The position numbers were made by a program, and so were the translations under genes. This document shows positions 55,309 to 63,294 of a stretch of DNA of 64,000 nt, piece after piece. The stretch spans positions 1,984,001 through 2,048,000 of the forward strand of contig JAUFOR010000008.1 of NCBI GenBank assembly GCA_040285745.1, read 5' to 3'. The stretch's first letter is position 1. Each line of letters opens with the position of its first letter. The notes under the pieces were generated by a model. The model searched no databases. It saw only the letters and a list, made by a program, of their open reading frames with translations, and was not told the origin of the DNA. This stretch comes from Barthelona sp. PCE (lineage: Eukaryota; Metamonada: BaSk clade).

Positions 55309-57027
55309 CTACAACTCAACATCATCGTAAAATTCACAAAAAACTTTAACAACCATTCCACTCTTTGTGCCCAACCAAAGATAATTATCTTCGATGTGCA
55401 TTGCAGAGATTTGAGTTGCACTTGGGTTAGCTACTAACCCAGCAACAAGAGCATCATCACAATTAGCATCAAAAAAATCAAGTACTAAAAACCATCTCAC
55501 AACTTCAAAATCTTTAACCACAAGTAACATACCTCCTGATGCAATTAAGATAAATCTCTTAAAACACTTCATACAGGTGACACGCTTGGCAAACGTATGA
55601 GCAAAAATTTCAGCATAACTAATAGGATCAATGAAAGTCATAATATTCCCGTAATCAATAACCACAGACAGTTTCTTATCGAATTCTTGTGGTGTATCAT
55701 TGAAATAAAAGGTGAAAGAATTCTCTTCTTTTGGTGGCAGACGACCCACACGAACAAAACCAATATCAAAAACACGCCAAGGAAATTTCCTGACAAAATG
55801 GGTAATACTTTTCTCTGCACGGTATGCTTTCTCGATATCTTCCCTCTCATCAAGTGTCCAATTCCTGTTATATCTGGCTGAACCATATGTAGTAACCAGT
55901 TTTAGATACGGGAACAAAACGTTATGAAAAATATGCACTGTATTAGCACAAGAAACCATTAAAACATCATCTTGTTTGGTATATACACATGAATAAGCAT
56001 GATGCATCAAGGATGGAATGATTGGAAATTCTATCAACATACTGTTGTTGTCAAAAACATTATTAACTCGAATCACATCACGCAAAACATTAATCACCAA
56101 TAATTGATTTTGAAATACAACAAAAGTAAATGCCCTAATAACGTCATTAACGCTTAAACTTGTATTTTCAAAACCTTTCTCGAGTGAAAAAAAACGTAAT
56201 TTGTCAACCTCTCCAAAAACAATGAGATCGATGTCCAAAACATCGAGGCAAACACGATGTAAAGGGTTGATTGTTGTGTAACGTATGTTTTCACCACCTT
56301 GAAATGGTGTGTTCAAACCCGTAACGACACTCTTAAATTTGACAGTTCTGTTGCTGAAAGAATGAAAGGAAGCACTGCTTTTTGTAGAAATGAAGTCGGA
56401 AGAAGTGGATCCACCTAAAACAGGGGGAGTAGGATCAGGACACTGAATATCTGACATTGATGGTTCTTGTGGAAGCGAAGGCAGTGCTGCACTTGTTGCA
56501 ATTTGACTTTGTTCCACGTTACTAATAGCAAATTCAGGAATATTAAAAGCAAAAGGATCTTCTTCCTCTAAACTACCAACACTAGAAGCTGGGGAAGCAC
56601 CAACCTCAGTTGGAAACGAGCTCCCTTGATCGAGAAAGCATCTCATATCAAGAACTTCTAAACTACTGACAAAAATTATACTATTCAGCACGTCATCTGT
56701 AACTTTAAGTCTAGATCGAATTTTTCCATTAACAGATTCTACAATATGAATATAATCTCCTCCACTAATCAAAATCAATCCATCATCTTTTGATGAAGAA
56801 ATATGAGTAATTGGACCATCAAGAACAATGTGGCTTTCGTAATTTAAATCAAGAAAATCAGCCTTCTTTTTATACTTAAGCATCGTAAACTGTTCAAGTG
56901 ACTCTTGTAATTTTGATTTATCATTTGATAAATCCAGTACAAAACTTATTGGTTGTTTATCTTGATTGATAGTTGCACACGATTCTGAACGCCGTTTTTT
57001 GGGCATTTCAGCGTGCGCAGGTATCAT
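55309..57027 (-). CDS. Unrecognised protein, 572 aa
   Basis: 572 aa from the ATG at 57027 (MIPAHAEMPKKRRSES); a second in-frame ATG at 57006 (MPKKRRSES) is equally possible. It has a basic start, two short beta-rich stretches (THISSSKDDGLILISGGDYIHIV), a Ser/Pro-rich region (~110-190), and a beta-rich C-terminal half (MHIEDNYLWLGTKSGMVVKVF), so it may be a WD-like propeller without the signature Trp-Asp ends. No transmembrane helix. No family recognised and no function suggested. Confidence 0.6.
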   Translation of the reverse strand: MIPAHAEMPKKRRSESCATINQDKQPISFVLDLSNDKSKLQESLEQFTMLKYKKKADFLDLNYESHIVLDGPITHISSSKDDGLILISGGDYIHIVESVNGKIRSRLKVTDDVLNSIIFVSSLEVLDMRCFLDQGSSFPTEVGASPASSVGSLEEEDPFAFNIPEFAISNVEQSQIATSAALPSLPQEPSMSDIQCPDPTPPVLGGSTSSDFISTKSSASFHSFSNRTVKFKSVVTGLNTPFQGGENIRYTTINPLHRVCLDVLDIDLIVFGEVDKLRFFSLEKGFENTSLSVNDVIRAFTFVVFQNQLLVINVLRDVIRVNNVFDNNSMLIEFPIIPSLMHHAYSCVYTKQDDVLMVSCANTVHIFHNVLFPYLKLVTTYGSARYNRNWTLDEREDIEKAYRAEKSITHFVRKFPWRVFDIGFVRVGRLPPKEENSFTFYFNDTPQEFDKKLSVVIDYGNIMTFIDPISYAEIFAHTFAKRVTCMKCFKRFILIASGGMLLVVKDFEVVRWFLVLDFFDANCDDALVAGLVANPSATQISAMHIEDNYLWLGTKSGMVVKVFCEFYDDVEL

Positions 57028-57731
57028 CAATATTACAAAAACTGCCAGAAAGGGGAAGAAACTTTAAAACAATAATTCAGAACGATTACAAACTTTACAA
57101 GATGCTTGACTCGATATTCATTGATATTTGGACACGGGTGATGATAATGAATACGTCTAAATCAACAATGTATCAAAAATTTCAAGAATCTTAATCTCAA
57201 AAACTAAAAACTTTTTGAATGTGTACCATAACTCTCCTTCAAATAAAACTAAGAGCCAAACACATAACTTTCACCAAATTAGCAAATCTAAGAACTAACA
57301 AAAACGGAACTAACACTCACTTCAACTAAATAGTTGCAAAACTGTGTGTCTAAGATCCACATGGGGCTCAAAATATTTTGTTTAAGTTGTAAAGGGATAT
57401 GGTAGAAAACGAAGTATAAGGATATATAAGTGACACTTTTCAGGCATTGGTTTACATAAGAACACAGATCTGATTTGGAATTGCCAGCATACATATGTGA
57501 GTTTGTAAAGAGCGTTTAAAAATTCAATCTATGCTTTACAAGAACAAAATTGCTAATACTTTTCCAACCCTTTTCCATAACAGTTCTAAAACTTGTTTAA
57601 ATATCTGAGTAGACAATATGGGCAAAAAGAATGAATTCGTTAACAATATAAGATGAAGTTTAGAGGAAATATTAACGATGAAGAGGAATAACGATAAAAT
57701 TTAACATAACAATGTTGATTTAAACCTAATA
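57028..57731. other. Intergenic region left of the degenerate locus
   Basis: About 700 bp, strongly AT-rich. Near its right end is an initiator-like TTCCAACCCTTTTCCATAAC (57560-57579) followed by a 12-codon frame starting at 57619 (MGKKNEFVNNIR). No other feature was recognised. Confidence 0.4.
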
Positions 57732-58144
57732 ATGACTGAAATTTGTAATGAAATTACTATAAGAAACCCTAAAGATGAATTACATTTTAGTGCTTTAGAC
57801 TTCTTTAAAGAACATATTGACACGCTTGAGTCTCGCAAGGATGGGCAATTTTCGTTGCCTCAATCCGCCGTTTCCCCATTTGGCAAGTATTCAAGCAAAC
57901 AAAATCAAATAGGCGTGATTTATGTAGATTCGAGTGATTTCAGTACAATATCTGATGATCTCAACTTTTTTGTAACCCAGGAAGCGAACATCAAGTAATT
58001 TGTTTGATATTATAAAATCTGGATCCGATGATTATATGCAACATTCTTTACTGGTTGAAAGTGATGATGAAAGTGGGTTTAAAGAATTTGATGGGGTATC
58101 ATGGTTCACTTTCGTGTTTGGAGGATCCAATTTTACTATTACTT
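57732..58144 (+). pseudogene. Frameshifted small gene or relic (unrecognised)
   Basis: An 88-codon frame (57732-57998) begins MTEICNEITIRNPKDELHF and ends EANIK followed by a stop. Immediately after, in another frame, an open stretch reads SNLFDIIKSGSDDYMQHS and further LLVESDDESGFKEFDGVSWFTFVFGG, to a stop at 58144. The two frames look like one ~137-residue protein broken by a single-base indel near aacatcaagtaatt (57986-58002). It may be a decayed gene or a sequencing indel; the second reading is favoured by homopolymer-type errors in the repeat arms, but there is no homopolymer here, so I hold both open. Confidence 0.5.
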
Positions 58145-58834
58145 GAACAATTGAATAGTATATTATCTTCATGTGTTTTGACAATAATTGCACACCATAT
58201 TCGATTCGAGTATATGTTGAAAATCGTATATTATCTTCATGTGTTTTGACAATAATTGCACACCATATTCGATTCGAGTATATGTTGAAAATCCGTTTGA
58301 CCTCTATCATTACCATTTGCAATAATAAAACTCGATGTAAACTCATTTGAATTTTTTCCTCCCTTTTACGTTTTTGCCATTTAACATTTACCATTGTAGG
58401 TTGGAGGATTTTGCATCGGGGCTATGTTTGTTGAGATGACGCATTGATTTTAGCATTCCGCATCATTTTTTCATAAAAAATTTTGTTTAAGGATTTACAC
58501 AGTCTACGAAGTATGATCTATGATGGCAAGTTGATCTCATGTTGCCGAACTACACTTTTTTGTTCTTACAGTGTGAGCACAAAGAAAAAAAGTTTGAGAT
58601 GTTTTACCACAAGTAAAGAGAGTTTGTTAATATCAACACCATATTCAATCTAACAGCAGTTTTTAGCTACTGTACAGCAACCATAGCCATCTATACATCT
58701 TTACGATGTACCAGAATTTTTCTCTCAAATATGTGGTTGAGTGATCATTTTTTTCATAAAACTGTGAATAAAACTTCGTTTTTTGATGTTTATTAAGCTG
58801 CATATTGTTAGAATAGCATGTCATGCGACAATGC
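58145..58834. other. Intergenic region with a 68-bp tandem duplication
   Basis: About 690 bp. It contains a direct duplication at 58158-58293 and otherwise AT-rich sequence with no supported gene. It ends at the stop codon of the Ran gene. Confidence 0.5.
58158..58293. repeat. Direct tandem duplication, 2 x 68 bp
   Basis: Two adjacent copies of a 68-bp unit beginning GTATATTATCTTCATGTGTT and ending GTATATGTTGAAAATC (58158-58225, 58226-58293). I saw no mismatch between the copies. Confidence 0.9.
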
Positions 58835-59541
58835 TTAATCTTCCTCATCATCAGGAAGAGCAAAGTCGTCTTCGCCCCAACCATTGTTAAGTTCGGCAAG
58901 AGTCTCTTCATCAAGTTCTTCATCAACACGATGAGCAACTTCATCAGTGATTTCCAAATCATCAGTCTCAGTGACCTTCCTCATCAAGACTTCAAAAGGC
59001 TTCTCGTACTGGAAACCAGTCTTGGCAGAAATGGGAATGTACTTCATGCTGTAACGACGATGGAAAGAGATATCACGATTCTTAACACGACGATCAGTGA
59101 CCTCAGTCTTGTTACCAACGAGAACCATATCCAAATCATCACCAACAATACGGGTGATGTTGTCGTACCAATGTCCCACACGTTGATAAGTTGCTTTTGA
59201 AGTTAAATCAAACATAATAATGGCACAATCAGCCTTGAGGTAGTATCCGTCTCTCAGACCACCGAACTTCTCTTGACCGGCAGTATCCCAGACATCAAAG
59301 ATAATCTTACCGTAATTTGTTGTGAAATCTAAAGGAGAAATTGTTACACCGGTTGTAGCTAAATGTTAGCTCTAAAATTTGAAACCTAAAGCCAAAGGCT
59401 CTAAAACATACGCAAATAACGTTTCTCAAAGTGACCAGTCTTATGGCGCTTAACTAGAGTAGTTTTACCAACACCACCATCGCCTACGAGAACAAGCTTG
59501 TATCTGCCGACACATTCTTCATCAGTACCTTCGTATGACAT
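58835..59541 (-). CDS. RAN: Ran GTPase, spliced
   Basis: Exons 59541-59412 and 59358-58835 give 217 aa, the normal Ran length (216). G1 is [14 protein letters not shown] near 19-32, G3 [16 protein letters not shown], followed by IIMFDLTS, with the [17 protein letters not shown] block (G5 SAK) and the acidic C-terminus ([11 protein letters not shown]) that marks Ran. Switch residues and the catalytic Gln in DTAGQ are present. The G4 motif is NKTE where Ran has NKVD, an Asp-to-Glu change at the guanine-contacting position, and the effector region differs ([14 protein letters not shown]). Ran drives nuclear transport; the phase-1 intron sits in the switch-I region and joins RYL to PTTG. Confidence 0.9.
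59359..59411 (-). other. Spliceosomal intron, 53 nt (Ran)
   Basis: 5' GTATGTTTTAGAG and 3' AGAGCTAACATTTAG. Phase 1; splicing restores the Ran reading frame across the switch I region. Confidence 0.87.
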
Positions 59542-59550
59542 GTTTGAAAA

Positions 59551-59568
59551 TCAGTGAAAAGGGAATAA
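59551..59568 (-). promoter_or_regulatory. Initiator-like element of Ran
   Basis: TTATTCCCTTTTCACTGA on the minus strand; TCA adenine 14 nt before the ATG. Shares the CCCTTTTCACT core with eRF3. Confidence 0.55.
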
Positions 59569-59742
59569 ATCTGAAAATGAGAAAAAACAATGATGTATGA
59601 TATACCAGTTACATTGAGTTACTGGGTGTGCTCTAAAACAAAAGGCGCATATATTTCAACTGAAGCATTCTTAAAAAAACAACACAGAAACACTTTTCTT
59701 TCCCTTCTCACATGCATCTTTTTTTTGAGGGCCTATTTATCA

Positions 59743-60189
59743 ATGTCTGATCTAAAAAGTGTTGCAATACACATAAACAAAATGTGTGATGCCATCCAAA
59801 GTGCAAACAAAGTGTTGAACATTTTGAGAACGTTAATTGTACAGGATAAAGTGCAAATCAGTGGGCCCACGCCGAAACAGAATTCAGATGCGATACGTTT
59901 AGAGGAGTTAATACTTCAATTTCGCAGCATTTGCTCATCTGCTTATGCTAACCTCGCAGACTTTTCTATTTCACATTTAAGTGAATTCATATCAAGCGAT
60001 CCTCTCATATCCAGCATCGTGGAGTCGCATCATAGAACGCAAAAGTGTTTTCAGCATTTTACTAACCTTGATCTGAATGCAATGCCTCTTGTTATTGAAG
60101 TTGATACCGTTATAGTCATCAACTATCTGAGAGATGAGCTGGTTCATTGGAATAGAATCAGACAGCAAATTGCATCCTTTGAAGCATAA
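59743..60189 (+). CDS. Unrecognised helical protein, possibly the 5' part of the next gene
   Basis: 148 aa from the ATG at 59743 (MSDLKSVAIHINKMCDAIQ); an earlier in-frame start at 59590 would read through leader sequence, and the initiator-like TCCCTTCTCACATG (TCA adenine 59710) favours 59743. It is predominantly helical, Ile/Leu/Ser-rich, with no recognised family. It overlaps the next frame (60134-61129) by 56 bp in a different frame. The two could be one gene of ~480 aa split by a single-base indel; there is no initiator before 60134. Confidence 0.55.
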   Translation: MSDLKSVAIHINKMCDAIQSANKVLNILRTLIVQDKVQISGPTPKQNSDAIRLEELILQFRSICSSAYANLADFSISHLSEFISSDPLISSIVESHHRTQKCFQHFTNLDLNAMPLVIEVDTVIVINYLRDELVHWNRIRQQIASFEA

Positions 60190-61129
60190 GAATCCTACAG
60201 CTTCCCCTGCGTTAATTTCTCCGAAACCGTATTCACCCGAGTCGTTCACACCTATATCCTCTCCACCACAGAAAATGCAGGCAACAGGCAGTTCAGAGTG
60301 GCCAACATTCACGCCTTCTCTTCTCAACAAAGATTATGTTGTGCCACAAGTCGGATTCAATGAGCTCGATTTCGAGCCTATTGAAACCATTGATATTTTT
60401 AACGGACTGTACACTGACGGTATATCCGTGCACACTTCCACGCAGCAGACTACGCAGAGCACTATTGATGTGGAAGATAAAATGGAAAATGTCGTGGAAG
60501 ATCTTGATATAGAGACCCTAGTATCAATCGCATTGTTACAATCCAATGACGACCAAATTGTCGCACTCCACTTTGGCTTCCCTGAATACATTAGAAGTAG
60601 GTTGTCCATCCCTGATGATCACAGATTTTTGACGTTGCTTCATAACAACCCCAATGCCAAATTGAACGAGATCCGGGAATTAATGGATCGCTTCATGCAG
60701 CCGCATCTGGTGGGAGTATTCCCTCGGCACAGCGTGGAATTCCTTGCTGTTTCATCAGCACGAAGGTCAGCTAAAGAACTTGTGTTGAAGATTGTTGATG
60801 CTCTTCATGAAGAACCGTTGAAAAGAAATGATCTTTGCACCCGAATTGGTGAGGATCCTAGGCGTATATCATCCATTCTACCTGTTCTAAAGGCTTTGGG
60901 AATAATTAACCCAAAGATGAAGAGAGGTCAAAAATTAATCTACGACAAAAGGCAGACTCTTTTATTATGTAACGCAAACGCCTGGTGTTGGTATCTGAAG
61001 AATTTGAAAAATATGCGTGATAAACTAAGTGAGCGGGTTAAGATCCTTACAAAAATCCGCGATAAAAACTGGAGCAAGATTGATTCAGAAGATGAGAGAA
61101 TGCTTGAAATCCCTTCATTCCAATCATAG
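60134..61129 (+). CDS. Protein with a possible winged-helix domain, unrecognised
   Basis: 331 aa. Residues ~1-60 are Pro/Ser-rich (NPTASPALISPKPYSPESFTP). Residues ~215-275 form a likely winged helix or similar small helical domain: KELVLKIVDALHEEPLKRNDLCTRIGEDPRRI followed by a hydrophobic wing-like turn (PVLKALGIINPKMKRGQKLIYD). The rest is helical. A DNA-binding role is possible (inference) but E2F, RFX and Rpc34-like families are only guesses. If 60134 is not the true start, the next candidate is the ATG at 60275 (MQATGSSEWP). It converges on the ankyrin gene with just 2 bp between stops. Confidence 0.6.
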   Translation: MSWFIGIESDSKLHPLKHKNPTASPALISPKPYSPESFTPISSPPQKMQATGSSEWPTFTPSLLNKDYVVPQVGFNELDFEPIETIDIFNGLYTDGISVHTSTQQTTQSTIDVEDKMENVVEDLDIETLVSIALLQSNDDQIVALHFGFPEYIRSRLSIPDDHRFLTLLHNNPNAKLNEIRELMDRFMQPHLVGVFPRHSVEFLAVSSARRSAKELVLKIVDALHEEPLKRNDLCTRIGEDPRRISSILPVLKALGIINPKMKRGQKLIYDKRQTLLLCNANAWCWYLKNLKNMRDKLSERVKILTKIRDKNWSKIDSEDERMLEIPSFQS

Positions 61130-61131
61130 AA

Positions 61132-62991
61132 TCATATAAAATCTATCGGAGAACAAATGCGCGTCTCTGCCTCTTCCATGTCAGTAAACGAAATTCTAGA
61201 GAAGGACATCAGTGCTTCCACATCAGAATTATGAAGCATCAGAGGAGCACTTGAGTTATCCATTGAGGAATTCCCAATCGACGCGTTCTTGTTCCTCTTC
61301 ATGTAGCCTTGGAAGTCATTCATTGCCATCTCTGCCGCTGCGTGCGACAAAAGTAAATTCTTAATGTGAGAAACAATCGTCACATCCGATGGAGCGCAGC
61401 CGTATGAATCTTTTGCCGTTGCATAGGCACCATAACTCACTAATGTGTTAATTGTATCCTCATGGTTCTTGACACCAGGCATTGACACATTTCTCACACC
61501 GACGTTTCCTGCAACCTCGTGAAGTGGTGTCCAACCGTGATAGTCAATAACATTGGGGTTTGCGCCACCTTCCAGTAACAACTCCACGTTCTTCACCAAC
61601 CCGCTGCGCGAGGCAAAATGCAAAGGAGTCATAGCATACGAGTTACGTGCGTTAACATCACACCCATTCTCAATCAACATTTCAACAATGTCTGGTCCTG
61701 ACATCTGAGCAGCAATGTGCAATGATGTGTTCCCATCGACATCAACTGCTGCTATGTCCGCCTTCCTCATTAGAAGTTCACATATTGGTTTTAGATTCAT
61801 GGATACAGCAACATGCAATGGCGTTCTACCATCCTCATTCGGAACCTCAACACTCGACACGTCCATGAGCGCCTCGATGATTGGATAATTGTCAAGCTCA
61901 TCATCGTGATATGGTACAAGTACAGCGTAATGAAGCGGAGACTGCATTGAAATGTCAACAACATCAGCAAACTGTGTATATGGGAGTATGAGCTGAACAA
62001 CGGTCACTGCCTCAAGAATCACAGCTCTGTGGAGTGGTAACTGCCCGATATCATTGACCTCGTTGAGCAAAAACAACTCATTCTCGTAGCCCGGCGTTTT
62101 CAATCTTTTTAATAGTATATTGATAACTTCTGGTTCCCTGCTCTCCACCGCCAAGTGGAACAGATTGTTACCATTGCTGTCTTTAAGACTCAGAAGTGAA
62201 AATGTTACAGCTGACAGCAGTCTTTTTATGCGGTGAATTGAACCCGACTTGAAAGAATGGAATATTTGATTTCTAACAACCATCTCACTTGCAGAGAGTA
62301 GGTTCTCCGTTGATAACGTCGTTTGCACGCTGAATTCAAAAGGATTCTTGTTCTTTTTTCGATTTCCAACATTAGCTCCTTTCTTGAAACTTTTTCGACG
62401 ACGACGTGGTGTTCCCGTACTCTTTCTGTAAAAACGTTGCGACTTTCTTTCTGTCTGTCTTGACGAAGGCGAAGATCGAACAGATGCTGATGATACAGAA
62501 CGCTCCTTATGTGCGTTTGTAAAATTTGAAGATATGTTTCTTGCTTGACTAACTCTATACATGAGCTCATTCATCTTAAGTCTCTTTGTTGTTAGTCGCT
62601 TTTTCTGATCTGTTGCTTCCTGAATTGCATCAGAAATTCCATTGATGGCCGCGTCGACTTGCTGAATGTTTTTCTCAACCAAACGTCTACCCTTTGGCCC
62701 TGAGTCATCGTCAAAGAAAATTGTTGAATCATTAATCGATATTTGAAGACCTTGACCTGAGTCCTGCATCAAATCCAATAATTTCTTCTTGTTATTCGTA
62801 ATTCTTGATCTATGTTCGGTTAAAAAGTTGGATGATACCAAATCTACATCCTTTAAAAACGTTGTTATCTCTTGAGATGGGGAGGACTGAATTTCTTTTC
62901 CTCTATCCGGATCTGTTCGTTCCAGAAACTTCGAGAAGTCTTGGGTGCTTCCTGAAAATGAAGAGGATGAAGCGAGAGTTTTTCTATGCAT
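61132..62991 (-). CDS. Ankyrin-repeat protein
   Basis: 619 aa. Residues ~1-220 are polar with a basic patch near 190-215 (TGTPRRRRKSFKKG). Residues ~270-520 contain about seven ankyrin repeats with the G-x-TPLHxA pattern, for example GNNLFHLAVESREPEVINILLKR, GRTPLHVAVSMNLKPICELLMRKA, GNTSLHIAAQMSGPDIVEMLIENG, AMTPLHFASRSGLVKNVELLLEGGA and GWTPLHEVAGN. Ankyrin repeats mediate protein-protein contacts; no catalytic or PH/ArfGAP domain is seen. A promoter-like CACCCTTTTCATT lies 14 nt before the ATG, with a three-codon upstream frame (MHA) overlapping the start. Confidence 0.85.
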   Translation of the reverse strand: MHRKTLASSSSFSGSTQDFSKFLERTDPDRGKEIQSSPSQEITTFLKDVDLVSSNFLTEHRSRITNNKKKLLDLMQDSGQGLQISINDSTIFFDDDSGPKGRRLVEKNIQQVDAAINGISDAIQEATDQKKRLTTKRLKMNELMYRVSQARNISSNFTNAHKERSVSSASVRSSPSSRQTERKSQRFYRKSTGTPRRRRKSFKKGANVGNRKKNKNPFEFSVQTTLSTENLLSASEMVVRNQIFHSFKSGSIHRIKRLLSAVTFSLLSLKDSNGNNLFHLAVESREPEVINILLKRLKTPGYENELFLLNEVNDIGQLPLHRAVILEAVTVVQLILPYTQFADVVDISMQSPLHYAVLVPYHDDELDNYPIIEALMDVSSVEVPNEDGRTPLHVAVSMNLKPICELLMRKADIAAVDVDGNTSLHIAAQMSGPDIVEMLIENGCDVNARNSYAMTPLHFASRSGLVKNVELLLEGGANPNVIDYHGWTPLHEVAGNVGVRNVSMPGVKNHEDTINTLVSYGAYATAKDSYGCAPSDVTIVSHIKNLLLSHAAAEMAMNDFQGYMKRNKNASIGNSSMDNSSAPLMLHNSDVEALMSFSRISFTDMEEAETRICSPIDFI

Positions 62992-62999
62992 GCATTCAG

Positions 63000-63017
63000 A
63001 ATAATGAAAAGGGTGAA
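63000..63017 (-). promoter_or_regulatory. Initiator-like element of the ankyrin gene
   Basis: Minus strand ATTCACCCTTTTCATTAT; TCA adenine 14 nt before the ATG at 62991. It differs by a few bases from the eRF3 copy. Confidence 0.5.
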
Positions 63018-63294
63018 TATTTGCAAAACATCAATTTTTTTTGAATTATGCTCCTCAAACACATGGGAAAGGGGGCTTTTTACAACCTCAGATTATCTAA
63101 AAAGAGGAAATATCCATATCACTGTACCTGCAAACAAAATTATTTCCAAATATCGTTTCTTTAAGTATATAAGCACGTTTCTTGGTTTTTCTTGGTTTTT
63201 TAACCCGTTAAACTACTTTTTTATGAAAAACTACGTAACTTGTAATTCAGTTAAAACCTAATTGGTGATCCATTTTATTAAAAGATACTCTAAA

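Noticed and set aside
58032-58394. 120-codon minus-strand frame
   Set aside because: It runs through the 68-bp tandem duplication, which simply repeats itself in frame for a while; no homology or motif.
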